In this document: positions 1 to 7,977 of the stretch, one piece after another
Numbering within the stretch: position 1 is the stretch's first letter
Layout: the number at the start of each line of letters is the position of its first letter
Notes under the pieces: generated by a model
What the model was told of the DNA's origin: nothing
Seen by the model: the letters and a program-made list of their open reading frames with translations, nothing else
Databases searched by the model: none
Assembly: GCA_050249455.1 (NCBI GenBank)
Contig: JBFWQM010000053.1
Span: forward strand, 1-26,263
Length of the DNA stretch: 26,263 nt
Source of the DNA: JBFWQM01 sp050249455
GTDB taxonomy: Bacteria > Pseudomonadota > Alphaproteobacteria > MPNO01 > VGEU01
Direction of reading: 5' to 3'
Position numbers and translations under genes: made by a program

Positions 1-461
1 GGCTGGATGGCGAACGCGACGGCGGGACCGAGCCGCTTTTCCTGCAGCGGCGAGTTGGGCTGCTGGACGCTGACGTCGACCGGCCCGGCATAGGCGGTGG
101 AGCGCACCGTCACCTGAACCAGCGAATCCGGCCCCGTGTGCTGCAGCGCCGGGATCCACGCCACGCTGACGATCGCCGGGTCGGCGAGCGGCCCTTGCTG
201 TTGCGGTTGGAGCGGCTGCTGCTGCGGGCCGAACGGCGACTGGTTGCCGGTGCGCCCCGTGGTGCGGCCCGGATTGCCGCCGGGATGATTGGTCCACGGC
301 TCGCCCTCGTGGATCGACTGGGTGCGGGTGCGGTTCTGCGCGAGCTGCACGGCGGGCGCGGCCACAGCGTCCTGCGCGCGTGCGACCGATGCCGGCGCGG
401 CGAGGCCGGACTGAAGCATCAGGATGCCGGCGCACAGGACGAGGGCGTGTCTTGCGGTCAC
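1..461 (-). CDS. Secreted protein of unknown function (N-terminal part; runs off the window)
   Basis: The reading frame starts with GTG at 461 and stays open to the window edge (153 codons seen). A GGGGAG Shine-Dalgarno stands about nine bases upstream. The N-terminus has a hydrophobic stretch at about residues 5-26 ending in Ala-rich sequence, consistent with an export signal and cleavage near the ARAQD region. It is followed by a low-complexity Gln/Pro segment (about residues 72-90), and then a segment beginning ADPAIVSVAWIPAL that looks like a folded beta-rich domain. I do not recognise the family. An ATG at codon 15 is an alternative start but would remove half the signal peptide. It lies downstream of the metallo-hydrolase gene on the same strand, 40 bases away, so the two may be co-transcribed. 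Confidence 0.6.
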   Translation of the reverse strand, partial: MTARHALVLCAGILMLQSGLAAPASVARAQDAVAAPAVQLAQNRTRTQSIHEGEPWTNHPGGNPGRTTGRTGNQSPFGPQQQPLQPQQQGPLADPAIVSVAWIPALQHTGPDSLVQVTVRSTAYAGPVDVSVQQPNSPLQEKRLGPAVAFAIQ

Positions 462-501
462 CGTTCGCTCCCCTTGCGCGACGACGGGCGGCCCGCCGTG
501 C

Positions 502-1395
502 CTACCGCGGCGGGCGGGGCGCGCCGTCGAACCAGAAGCGGTACGCCTTGCCGGACGGCACGATGCGGCCTGCCGACGGCGTCGGGAAATGCGCCGGCAT
601 GACCAGGGTCGGGGTGTCGGCGTGGCGTTCCAGGAAGGCGCGGCGCGTCGCGCGCGACAGCGCGGGGTCGACGCAGAAGCAGCTGTTCCAGTCGGGCTCG
701 GCGCACTGCACCGCGTGGTGCATCAGGTCGCCGCTGAGCACCGCCGTCCGCCCGCCGCCCTCGACGCGGACGCAGACGTGGCCCGGCGTGTGGCCCGGCG
801 TCGGCTCCAGGGTCACGCCGGTGTCGACCTGGTAGTCGTCGTCGACGAACACCGCCCGCCCGGCCGCGATCACCGGCAGGATCGAATCCTCATAGTACGG
901 GTCGTCGGTGAAGGCCTCGGTCCTGTAGTGCGCCTCCCAGTACGCCCACTCGCGGCGCGAGAAGAGATAGCGCGCGTTCGGGAACGTCGGCACCCAGCGG
1001 CCGCCGACCAGGCGCGTGTTCCAGCCGACGTGGTCGACGTGCAGGTGCGTGCACAGGACGTAGTCCACCGCTTCGGGCTGCACGCCGGCAGCCGCCAGCC
1101 GCTCCAGGTACGGCCAGTCGTTCATGTGGTAGCGGGTCTTCTGCGGCCGCTGCCGGTCGTTGCCCGAGCAGGTGTCGACCAGGACGGTCGTGCGCGGCGT
1201 GCGGATGACGAAGGTGTGGAATGCGATCTGCAGCAGGCCGGTCGCCGGGTCGAGCAGATGCGGCTCGAGCCATGACCGGTGCGGCTCGAGGCCGTCCTTC
1301 GGGGCGGCCGGATACAGGTAGGAGAGCGTGGCGAGCGGCCGCTCGAACTCCAGCACCCGGTCGACGGTGATGTCCCCGAAGTTCCATCTGCTCAT
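502..1395 (-). CDS. Metallo-beta-lactamase-fold hydrolase (AHL-lactonase-like group)
   Basis: A 297-residue metal-dependent hydrolase. The zinc motif HLHVDH is at residues 117-122 (H117, H119, D121, H122), and the remaining ligands are H206 in GHTPGH, D223 in SGD and H269 in PAHF, so the binuclear site is complete. The layout (an N-terminal strand region, CTHLHVDHVGW, late Asp and His) matches the single-domain MBL proteins that include quorum-quenching lactonases, but the substrate cannot be read from sequence. No signal peptide is seen, so it is probably cytoplasmic. The start is set at ATG 1395 because a GGGAGG Shine-Dalgarno lies just upstream and the family normally begins near this point. 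The open frame extends to 1491 but crosses the hairpin behind the cold-shock gene. Confidence 0.9.
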   Translation of the reverse strand: MSRWNFGDITVDRVLEFERPLATLSYLYPAAPKDGLEPHRSWLEPHLLDPATGLLQIAFHTFVIRTPRTTVLVDTCSGNDRQRPQKTRYHMNDWPYLERLAAAGVQPEAVDYVLCTHLHVDHVGWNTRLVGGRWVPTFPNARYLFSRREWAYWEAHYRTEAFTDDPYYEDSILPVIAAGRAVFVDDDYQVDTGVTLEPTPGHTPGHVCVRVEGGGRTAVLSGDLMHHAVQCAEPDWNSCFCVDPALSRATRRAFLERHADTPTLVMPAHFPTPSAGRIVPSGKAYRFWFDGAPRPPR

Positions 1396-1476
1396 CGGCG
1401 TTCCTCCCGGCGCGCGGCTGTCGCGCGCGCATCCGGCAGCGCGCCGCGCATCGGGCACGGCGGCGCGGGCGAAATC

Positions 1477-1504
1477 CGCCCGCTCCCCCAAGCGGGAGCG
1501 GGCG
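1477..1504 (-). terminator. Hairpin behind the cold-shock gene, probable terminator
   Basis: An 11-bp perfect inverted repeat (1477-1487 with 1494-1504) encloses a 6-base loop, about ten bases beyond the cold-shock stop codon. On the minus strand it is followed only by GATTTC, a poor U-tract, so it may act as a weak intrinsic terminator or as a 3' mRNA-stabilising hairpin. Confidence 0.6.
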
Positions 1505-1513
1505 AGACCTCGT

Positions 1514-1723
1514 TCAGAGCGCCTTGATGTTGTTCACCGCGACCTTGCCGCTGCGGCGGTCTTCCGCGGTGTCGAACTCGACCTTCTGGCCGTCGCTCAG
1601 GCCGTGGATGCCGGCGCGCTCCAGGGCGGTGGCGTGGACGAACACGTCCTTGCCGCCGGTCTCCGGCTGGATGAAGCCATACCCCTTCTGAGCGTTGTAG
1701 AATTTCACGGTGCCCTTGATCAT
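1514..1723 (-). CDS. Cold-shock protein, CspA family
   Basis: A 69-residue single cold-shock domain (OB fold) of canonical length. It begins MIKGTVKFYN and carries the RNP1-type motif KGYGFI (residues 13-18) and RNP2-type motif DVFVH (26-30), the aromatic surface that binds single-stranded RNA or DNA. Members act as RNA chaperones that melt mRNA structure in the cytoplasm, and not all are cold-induced. The start is ATG 1723, with an AGGGG Shine-Dalgarno about nine bases upstream; upstream extensions of the frame lack family similarity. It is flanked by a strong hairpin on the 3' side and a long gene-free region on the 5' side, so it looks monocistronic and may have a long leader. Confidence 0.95.
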   Translation of the reverse strand: MIKGTVKFYNAQKGYGFIQPETGGKDVFVHATALERAGIHGLSDGQKVEFDTAEDRRSGKVAVNNIKAL

Positions 1724-2194
1724 CTTCGATGCCCCTATCACTGGCTTTGCGCTGGCACCGCCGCCCCGCCCCCGGGCGCGACAAACGGTGCCGGTCATTC
1801 CATCATCTGAGTCAGCATGAGCGCGCGCCCAGCGTAGTGCGAAGGCATGCGGCCCGATGGTCCGGCCAAACGACGTCCTGCAACTATGAACGCGGCCGCG
1901 CCGGTTCGCAATTCCTCCACGCAGGTCGATGGCCCCGGGCCGCCGAATCGGCGGCGGAGCCGGGCGACAATTCGCCGGGGCGGCGCCAAAGGGTCTGGCG
2001 TGCGGGGCATGCGCCCCCACATAATGAGGGCCGTCGCATCCCGGCGCTCGATCGCCGCGCCATCCGCAGTACCAGCCGCCCCGCCTGTCGGCCCGAAGAC
2101 CGATGCGACCGCCGTTGGCCGGCACGCCCAGACCACCGCCTTGCACGCCGGCGCCGCGGCCGCGCCGCCAACCGCCGGACCGACCGGCAGGAGA
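1724..2194. other. Gene-free divergent intergenic region
   Basis: These 471 bases separate the cold-shock gene (minus) from the small hypothetical gene (plus). Open frames cross it on both strands, but their translations are Arg/Ala/Pro-rich without family similarity, as expected of chance frames in GC-rich DNA. It should carry the promoters of both flanking genes. I could not pick convincing -35/-10 pairs by eye. Confidence 0.5.
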
Positions 2195-2569
2195 ATGAGT
2201 GTGAGACCAGAGGAACTCGGCGCCCTGATCCAGGCCTATGTGAAGGAGAAGGCGCGCGTCACATCCGACGAGGAGGCATCGCCCTCGAAGGCGGCGGCAG
2301 CGCTCGATCCCAAGCTGCGCAGCCGCATCGATGCGCTGGGCTTCGATGGCGAGCTCCTCCTCCGGGTCGCGCCCGCCGAGGTGCTCGGCCGCATCGAGTC
2401 GCTGGAGGCGCAGGCCCAGCGAGAGGATGCGCGCGCCGCCGCGGCCGCCCATCGCCACGTCTCCGTGGAGGCCTCCCACCCCGGCCCGTTCCGCGCCCGT
2501 CCGGCCGGGACCGGGCAAGGCAAGCGCCCCCCGGGCCGCCCCCCGGGCCGGCGCGGCCGCTCGCGCTGA
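2195..2569 (+). CDS. Small hypothetical protein with basic Pro/Arg-rich tail
   Basis: I do not recognise this 124-residue protein. Residues 1-80 look like a soluble helical domain (EELGALIQAYVKEK, LDPKLRSRIDALGF), ending in an Ala/Arg-rich helix. The last ~35 residues are Gly/Pro/Arg-rich, with GKRPPGRPPGRRGRSR at the C-terminus, which resembles AT-hook-like nucleic-acid-binding tails. The start is uncertain: ATG at 2195 sits only about two bases after AGGAG, whereas the in-frame GTG at 2201 has proper spacing and may be the real start. The open frame continues upstream to 1847 but that part lacks protein-like composition. A small hairpin follows the stop. Confidence 0.6.
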   Translation: MSVRPEELGALIQAYVKEKARVTSDEEASPSKAAAALDPKLRSRIDALGFDGELLLRVAPAEVLGRIESLEAQAQREDARAAAAAHRHVSVEASHPGPFRARPAGTGQGKRPPGRPPGRRGRSR

Positions 2570-2646
2570 ACGGCCGCCGCCCGGCCTAGCTGCCGGCGGG
2601 GATTCCCCAAGGCGCGACTCTGTAATATCTAATCATCTCGGATCGC

Positions 2647-2663
2647 CCTTCGGCCGAAGGCCG
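2647..2663 (+). terminator. Palindrome/hairpin between the hypothetical gene and the kinase operon
   Basis: A perfect 14-base palindrome (2647-2660) overlaps a 5-bp stem with a GAA triloop (2651-2663), about 80 bases past the stop at 2569. It is followed by CGGCAATTTG, with no real U-tract. It could be a weak terminator or a protein-binding palindrome. Confidence 0.3.
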
Positions 2664-2789
2664 CGGCAATTTGTCCGATGGGTAAACCGTTTGTTAACGG
2701 GGCGCGCGCCTGAATCCCGGGATCGATCGCAATTTCTTTTTCAGAATAATGGGTTGGCAGATTATCCATCTGGCCGGGGATGACCGGCG
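2664..2789 (+). promoter_or_regulatory. AT-richer leader upstream of the signalling operon, probable promoter region
   Basis: Base composition drops sharply from its surroundings here (TTTGTTAACGG near 2689, AATTTCTTTTTCAGAATAAT at 2731-2750), typical of a promoter segment in a GC-rich genome. AATAAT at 2745-2750 is a possible -10 element, but no good -35 is visible at the right spacing. It also contains a short inverted repeat, CCGTT-TGTT-AACGG. Confidence 0.35.
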
Positions 2790-5015
2790 ATGAGCCCGGG
2801 GATTCTGCGCCGGGCATTGCCGACGTTCGTCCTGGCGAGCCTCGCCGCGGGCGCCGTCCTGTTCCTTCTGTACCGCGACGCGGTCCAGACCTACCGGAAG
2901 ACCGTGGAGACCGACGAGGCCCAGGCGGTCGATGTGGCGAAGCAGCGCACCATCGCGGGCATCAATGCGGGCCTTTCGGACACGCTGGTGCTGGCCGACC
3001 AGGAAACGCTGGCGGTATGGCTGGAGACCGGCGACCCGGAAATCCTGCGCCGCCTTGCCATCAACTTCCAGTCGCTGGTGCGACACCGGGCCATCTACGA
3101 CCAGGCGCGCTTCATCGACGGCACGGGGCACGAGCGGCTGCGGGTCAACCGCATCGGCAGCGGCGCCGAGATCGTGCCGGCGCCGCTGCTGCAGGACAAG
3201 AGCAGCAGCTACTACGTCCCGGAGATCCGGCGGCTGGCCTATGGCGAAGTGTACGTCTCGCCGCTCGACCTCAACGTCGAGAACGGGAGGATCGAGGAGC
3301 CGCACAAGCCGGTGGTGCGGTTCGGCGTCCCGGTCTTCGACCGCGCCGGCGCCCGCGCCGGCATGGTGGTGCTGAACTACAACGCGCAGATCGTGCTCGA
3401 TCGCATCCGCGGCCTGGACCCGCTCTCCCAGGGCCGGTTGTGGCTGGTCAACCGGGACGGCCACTGGCTGCTGGGACCCCGCCCCGAAGACGAGTGGGCG
3501 TTCATGTTCGACGACCGCGCCGAGCGCAACTTCGCCGCCAGCTTCCCCAAGGCGTGGGCCGCTGTGGCCACGGCCCACCGCAACGCCCAGCTCACCATCG
3601 ACGGCGACCTGTTCACCTTCGCCTGGATCACGCCGGGCGCAATGGCATCGGCGCCGGGCGCGGCCGGCCGCAACCTGGTGGGCGGCGAGCCGACCTGGGC
3701 GATCGTCTCGCGCGTTCCCGCGGCGCTGTTGTCGGCGCGCGAGGCGGAGGCCGGCTTTTCCTTCGGCGTCTTCGCGATCGTGGTCCTCACCCTCAACGCG
3801 ATCGGCGCGTGGCTGCTGGCGCGCCACCGGCTGGCGCGCGAGACGGCGGAGGCGACGATCCGGCGCAGCGAGGTCGTCTCGCGCTCGCTCCTGGAGGCGG
3901 CGCCAGACGCGGTGATCATCACCGACACGGGCGGACGGATCGTGCGCGTCAATGCCCAGACCGAGCGCCTGTTCGGCTACACCCGCGACGAGCTGATCGG
4001 GACCGAGGTGTGGCGGCTGCTGAGCGAGCGGCATCGCGACCGGTTCCGCGGCGGCCCGCCCGACACCGCCCTGGACACGCGGCCCCGCCTGCTCGACGCA
4101 TCGCTCGACATCCATGCGGTCAGGCGCGACGGCAGCGAGTTCCCGGTCGCGATCAGCATCAATTCGGCGCAGATCGACGGCGAGACGATGGTCTTCGCCG
4201 ACGTGCGCAACATCAGCCGCCTGCGCCGCGCCGAGCACCGGGTGCGCGAGCTCAACGCCCAGCTCCAGCGCGACAACGCCTCGCTCGACCAGACGAACCG
4301 CGAGCTGGAGGCGTTCTCGTATTCCGTGTCGCACGACTTGCGCGCGCCGCTGCGCGCGATCGACGGGTTCAGCCAGGCGCTGCTGGAAGATTATGCCGAC
4401 AAGGTGGACGACGCCGGCCGCGACTACCTCAACCGCGTGCGGGCGGCGACCCAGCGCATGGGCGAGCTGATCGACGACCTGCTGAAGCTGGCGCGCGTCA
4501 CGCGCACGGAAATGGACACCGCCGATGTCGACCTGTCCGCGCTCGCCCGCGAGGTCGCGGCCGAGGTCGGCGCCCGGGAGCCCGGACGCGACGTCGAGCT
4601 GACGGTGGAGCCCGGCATCGTCGTCCACGGCGACCCTCGCCTGCTGCGCGTCGCGCTCGAGAACCTGCTCGGCAACGCATGGAAGTTCACCGGCGGGCGC
4701 GGCCCGGCACGCATCGCGTTCGGCCGCCGCGAAAGCAGCGGCGAGACGGTCGTCTTCGTGCGCGACAACGGCGCGGGCTTCGACATGGCGTACGCGGGAA
4801 AACTGTTCGGCGCGTTCCAGCGCCTGCACGGCGCGCGCGAGTTTCCCGGCACCGGGATCGGGCTCGCGACGGTGCAGCGCATCGTCCACAAGCATGGCGG
4901 GCGGATCTGGGCCGACGCGGAGCCGGGCAAGGGCGCGACGTTCAGCTTCACCCTGCCCCTGACCGCCGCCGGCGACCGCGCGCCCGAGGGGCGCGTCGCG
5001 GCGGCGGCGCAATGA
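2790..5015 (+). CDS. Membrane sensor histidine kinase (periplasmic sensor, PAS, phytochrome-type kinase core)
   Basis: A 741-residue sensor kinase. Visible parts: TM1 at about residues 8-27; a ~290-residue extracytoplasmic sensor of probable double-Cache type; TM2 at about 324-344; a PAS domain at about 360-480 (LLEAAPDAVIITD); a coiled linker; HisKA with phosphoacceptor H515 in SVSHDLRAPLRAIDGF; and an HATPase with N-box near 624 (ENLLGNAWKF), DNGAGFDM and GTGIGLATVQ. The kinase core is the subtype found in cyanobacterial and bacterial phytochromes, which pair with stand-alone Rcp1-like receivers, and such a receiver is the next gene, 15 bases downstream. No GAF/PHY photosensory part is present, so input is probably a periplasmic ligand. 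The start ATG 2790 follows GGGGA with suitable spacing. Confidence 0.9.
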   Translation: MSPGILRRALPTFVLASLAAGAVLFLLYRDAVQTYRKTVETDEAQAVDVAKQRTIAGINAGLSDTLVLADQETLAVWLETGDPEILRRLAINFQSLVRHRAIYDQARFIDGTGHERLRVNRIGSGAEIVPAPLLQDKSSSYYVPEIRRLAYGEVYVSPLDLNVENGRIEEPHKPVVRFGVPVFDRAGARAGMVVLNYNAQIVLDRIRGLDPLSQGRLWLVNRDGHWLLGPRPEDEWAFMFDDRAERNFAASFPKAWAAVATAHRNAQLTIDGDLFTFAWITPGAMASAPGAAGRNLVGGEPTWAIVSRVPAALLSAREAEAGFSFGVFAIVVLTLNAIGAWLLARHRLARETAEATIRRSEVVSRSLLEAAPDAVIITDTGGRIVRVNAQTERLFGYTRDELIGTEVWRLLSERHRDRFRGGPPDTALDTRPRLLDASLDIHAVRRDGSEFPVAISINSAQIDGETMVFADVRNISRLRRAEHRVRELNAQLQRDNASLDQTNRELEAFSYSVSHDLRAPLRAIDGFSQALLEDYADKVDDAGRDYLNRVRAATQRMGELIDDLLKLARVTRTEMDTADVDLSALAREVAAEVGAREPGRDVELTVEPGIVVHGDPRLLRVALENLLGNAWKFTGGRGPARIAFGRRESSGETVVFVRDNGAGFDMAYAGKLFGAFQRLHGAREFPGTGIGLATVQRIVHKHGGRIWADAEPGKGATFSFTLPLTAAGDRAPEGRVAAAAQ

Positions 5016-5030
5016 CGGAGGCGATCATCC

Positions 5031-5468
5031 ATGGCTGAACGCGCGATCCTGCTGGTCGAGGACAATCCCGACGACGAGGCGCTGACCTTGCGCGCCTTCC
5101 GCAAGAACAACATCAAGAACGACATCGTGGTGGCCCGCGACGGCGCCGAGGCGCTGGACTACCTGTTCGGCACCGGCGCTCACGCCGGGCGCGATCCCGG
5201 CGACCTGCCTGAGGTCGTGCTGCTGGACCTCAAGCTGCCGAAGGTCGACGGCCTGGAGGTGCTGCGCAAGATTCGCGAGGACGAGCGGACGCGGCTCCTC
5301 CCGGTGGTCATCCTGACCTCGTCGAAGGAGGAGCAGGACATCGCCTCCGGGTACCGGCTGGGCTGCAACAGCTACGTGCGCAAGCCGGTCAATTTCGACG
5401 ATTTCATCGCGGCGGTGAACCAGCTGGGCATGTACTGGCTGCTGCTGAACTTGCCGCCGACGCGATAG
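5031..5468 (+). CDS. Stand-alone response regulator receiver, Rcp1-like
   Basis: A 145-residue single REC domain with no output domain. Acidic pocket residues are E10, D11 and D15 in LLVEDNPDDE, the phosphoacceptor is D66 in LLDLKLP, and the switch residues are T96 and K118 (YVRKPV). Insertions such as the LFGTGAHAGRDPGDLP segment and the C-terminal FDDFIAAVNQLGMYWL are typical of receivers that serve phytochrome-type kinases. It is probably phosphorylated by the kinase just upstream and passes the signal on by phosphorelay or protein contact. A GGAGG Shine-Dalgarno in the 15-base gap supports ATG 5031. The hybrid kinase follows after 21 bases, so all three are probably one transcript. Confidence 0.95.
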   Translation: MAERAILLVEDNPDDEALTLRAFRKNNIKNDIVVARDGAEALDYLFGTGAHAGRDPGDLPEVVLLDLKLPKVDGLEVLRKIREDERTRLLPVVILTSSKEEQDIASGYRLGCNSYVRKPVNFDDFIAAVNQLGMYWLLLNLPPTR

Positions 5469-5489
5469 ACGGGAAGGGAGGATCGGCCG

Positions 5490-7430
5490 ATGTCCGCGCC
5501 GGTTCGCGTGCTGATCGTCGAGGACTCCGAGGACGACGCCATGCTTGTGCTGCGCGAGATGGCGCGGCGCGGCCATCGCACCGAGCACCGCATCGTCGAC
5601 ACGGCGGAGGCGCTGGCCGCGGCGCTCGCCGGCGGCCGCTGGGACCTCGTCATCGCCGACTTCACGCTGCCGCAGTTCAGCGGCGCGCGGGCCTTGGAGA
5701 TGGTGCGCGCGCGCGACACGGAAGTGCCGTTCATCTTCGTCTCCGGCTCGATCGGCGAGGACACGGCGGTTGCGGCGATGAAGGCCGGCGCGCAGGACTA
5801 CATCATCAAGGGCAACCTGGCGCGCCTGGTGCCGGCGATCGAGCGCGAGCTCAAGGACGCCGCCGCGCGGCAGGCGAAGCTGAGCGCCGAAACCGGCCGC
5901 CGCACCGCCGAGGCGCGGTTCCGCCAGATCCTCGCGCTGGCCGCCGACGCGATCGTCGCACTCGACGAGGACCGGCGCATCACCGTCTTCAACGCGGCCG
6001 CCGAGCGCCTGTTCGGACTCGCGGCCGCCGACGCCATCGGACAGGGCGTCGGCCTGCTCGTGCCCGAGCGGCTGGCGGCCGACTACGGCGCGCTGTTCGA
6101 TTCCTTCGCGGCCTCGCCCGAGACGGCGTGGAACATGAACGAGATCGGCGATGTCGTGGGCCGGCGCAGCGACGGCGGCGAGTTTCCCGCCGAGGTCTCG
6201 ATGTCGAAGCTGGTGGAGGACGGCCGCACCGCCTACACCCTGATCGTGCGCGACATCACGGCGCGCAAGGAGCTGGAGCGGCAGCTGCAGCAGTCGCACC
6301 GGCTGGAGGCGGTGGGCCAGCTCTCCGGCGGCATGGCGCACGATTTCAACAACCTGCTCACCATCATCATCGGCAACGTCGAACTGGCGATGGGCCAGCC
6401 CGAACTCGCGCCCGAAACGCACCTCAACCTCGATCAGGCGCTGCACGCCGGACTGCGCGGCGCGACGCTGATCCGGAAGCTGCTCGCCTTCGCCCGCCGC
6501 CAGTCGCTGCACGCCAGCGCCTTCGACCTCAACCGGCTGGTGAGCGAAGCGACCGATCTGCTGTGGCGCACCCTCGGCGAGGAGATCCAGGTTTCCGTCC
6601 AGCTTGCCGACGAACTCGCCGCCGCCTTCGCCGATCCGGCGCAGGTCGAATCGGCTCTCGTCAACCTCGCCATCAACGCGCGCGATGCGATGCCGAATGG
6701 CGGCCGCCTGACGATCGAGACCGCGAACGCGGTCCTGGACGAGGAATATGCGGCGCAGAACCTCGACGTGGCGCCGGGCGCCTACGTCATGCTGGCGGTG
6801 TCCGACACCGGCACCGGCATGCCGCAGGACGTGCTGGCCCGCGTCTTCGAGCCGTTCTTCACCACCAAGGGCGAGAACAAGGGCACCGGCCTGGGCCTCA
6901 GCATGATCTACGGCTTCGCGCGCCAGTCGCGCGGCCACGTGAAGATCTACAGCGAGGTCGGCCATGGCACGACCGTGCGGCTCTATCTGCCGGTGGCGGA
7001 GATGCGGCCGGCGGCCGCCACGCCCGCCGCCGCGTCCGTCGACGAGGCGCCGGCCGGCGCGACCATCCTCGTGGTGGAGGACAACAACGAGGTCCGCATG
7101 GTGACGGTCGCAATCCTGAAGAGCCTCGGCTACACGGTGGTCGAAGCCGACACGGGGCCGGCCGCCCTCGAGGTGCTGCGCGGGCCGGCCGCGATCGACC
7201 TCCTTTACACCGACGTGATCATGCCGGGCGGCATGACCGGGGTCGCCCTGGCGCGCGAGGCGCGTGCGCTGCGTCCGGCCCTGCCTGTGCTATTCACCTC
7301 CGGCTTCGCCGGCGCGCAGATCCAGGAAATCGCCGGCCCCGACAAGGTCGAGGACTTCCTGACCAAGCCGGTCCGCCGCCGGGATCTCGCCCAGAAGATC
7401 CGCGAGATATTCGCCCGCAACGGCGGCTGA
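5490..7430 (+). CDS. Hybrid histidine kinase, REC-PAS-HisKA-HATPase-REC
   Basis: A 646-residue soluble kinase without TM segments. REC1 spans residues 5-125 (phosphoacceptor D57 in VIADFTLP); PAS spans about 145-262 (ALAADAIVALDEDRRI, ending DITARK); HisKA has H284 in GGMAHDFNNLL; the HATPase has NLAINARDAM, VSDTGTGMP and KGTGLGLSM; REC2 is at about 525-645 with D575 in LLYTDVIMPGG and Lys in LTKPVRR. The N-terminal receiver could accept phosphate from the upstream membrane kinase, making a multi-step relay. No DNA-binding output is encoded here, so the final target lies outside the operon. The start ATG 5490 is preceded by GGGAGG about nine bases away. Confidence 0.92.
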   Translation: MSAPVRVLIVEDSEDDAMLVLREMARRGHRTEHRIVDTAEALAAALAGGRWDLVIADFTLPQFSGARALEMVRARDTEVPFIFVSGSIGEDTAVAAMKAGAQDYIIKGNLARLVPAIERELKDAAARQAKLSAETGRRTAEARFRQILALAADAIVALDEDRRITVFNAAAERLFGLAAADAIGQGVGLLVPERLAADYGALFDSFAASPETAWNMNEIGDVVGRRSDGGEFPAEVSMSKLVEDGRTAYTLIVRDITARKELERQLQQSHRLEAVGQLSGGMAHDFNNLLTIIIGNVELAMGQPELAPETHLNLDQALHAGLRGATLIRKLLAFARRQSLHASAFDLNRLVSEATDLLWRTLGEEIQVSVQLADELAAAFADPAQVESALVNLAINARDAMPNGGRLTIETANAVLDEEYAAQNLDVAPGAYVMLAVSDTGTGMPQDVLARVFEPFFTTKGENKGTGLGLSMIYGFARQSRGHVKIYSEVGHGTTVRLYLPVAEMRPAAATPAAASVDEAPAGATILVVEDNNEVRMVTVAILKSLGYTVVEADTGPAALEVLRGPAAIDLLYTDVIMPGGMTGVALAREARALRPALPVLFTSGFAGAQIQEIAGPDKVEDFLTKPVRRRDLAQKIREIFARNGG

Positions 7431-7473
7431 CGGGCGGCGGCATCGAAGCTCTCGACGGGCACGCACGCCCCGT

Positions 7474-7486
7474 TATAGATGGGGCC
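7474..7486 (+). promoter_or_regulatory. Possible -10 element just before the HPP gene
   Basis: TATAGAT within a GC-rich 56-base gap resembles a sigma-70 -10 box. Its position would put a transcript start at or next to the ATG at 7487, a leaderless arrangement. The matching -35 is weak, so this is tentative. Confidence 0.2.
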
Positions 7487-7963
7487 ATGCATGAGGCATT
7501 GAAGAAGCGGACCGGGGCTTGGCTGGCGACGGCGGTCGCCCTCGGCATCACCGTGGCGATCCTGCACGAGACCGACCATCCGGCGCTGCTCGCCTCGCTC
7601 GGTGGCTCGTGCATCATCCTGTTCGGCATGCCCGGATCGTACATGGCGCGGCCATACAACCTTTTCGGCGGCCACCTGATCGCCGCGGTGATCGGCCTCG
7701 CCTTCCTCAAGCTGGGCCATGACCTCGTCGGGGGAAATGCGGATGTGTGGATGATCGCCGCCGTCTCCACGGCCCTGGTCACGATGATGGCGACCGATTC
7801 GGTGCATTCGCCGGCCGGCGCCAATCCGGTCGTGATCTTCCTCGAACACGCCGACTGGACGTTCCTGGTGTGGCCGCTCCTGGTGGGGCTGCTCGTGCTT
7901 TTCGCCACGTCGGCGGTCGCCGAACGGCTGTCGGAACGCAGCGAGCGCGGCGTGTCGAGGTAA
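7487..7963 (+). CDS. HPP-family integral membrane protein
   Basis: A 158-residue protein with four predicted membrane spans (about residues 9-26, 38-56, 63-79 plus 86-100, and 124-145) matching the HPP family, whose plant and cyanobacterial members have been linked to nitrite transport. The signature appears as HSPAGANPV (residues 107-115), a variant of the HPPAGA motif in which the second residue is Ser, together with GSCIILFGMPGS early in the protein. Family function in alphaproteobacteria is not established. It starts 56 bases after the hybrid kinase on the same strand. No strong Shine-Dalgarno is seen before ATG 7487, only GGGGCC immediately adjacent. Confidence 0.8.
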   Translation: MHEALKKRTGAWLATAVALGITVAILHETDHPALLASLGGSCIILFGMPGSYMARPYNLFGGHLIAAVIGLAFLKLGHDLVGGNADVWMIAAVSTALVTMMATDSVHSPAGANPVVIFLEHADWTFLVWPLLVGLLVLFATSAVAERLSERSERGVSR

Positions 7964-7977
7964 GGTAAAGTTCCCTT

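Noticed and set aside
1847..2194. N-terminal extension of the small hypothetical gene
   Set aside because: The extension lacks protein-like composition, and an AGGAG Shine-Dalgarno sits next to the starts at 2195/2201.
2694..5012. 772-codon minus-strand open frame opposite the membrane histidine kinase
   Set aside because: Composition is repetitive Arg/Ala/Asp/Gln without motifs; the plus strand has a complete kinase.
5025..6965. 646-codon minus-strand open frame opposite the response regulator and hybrid kinase
   Set aside because: Its translation is Arg/Ala/Val/His-rich with no domain, while the plus strand encodes clear REC/PAS/kinase motifs. It is a mirror frame caused by GC-rich codons.
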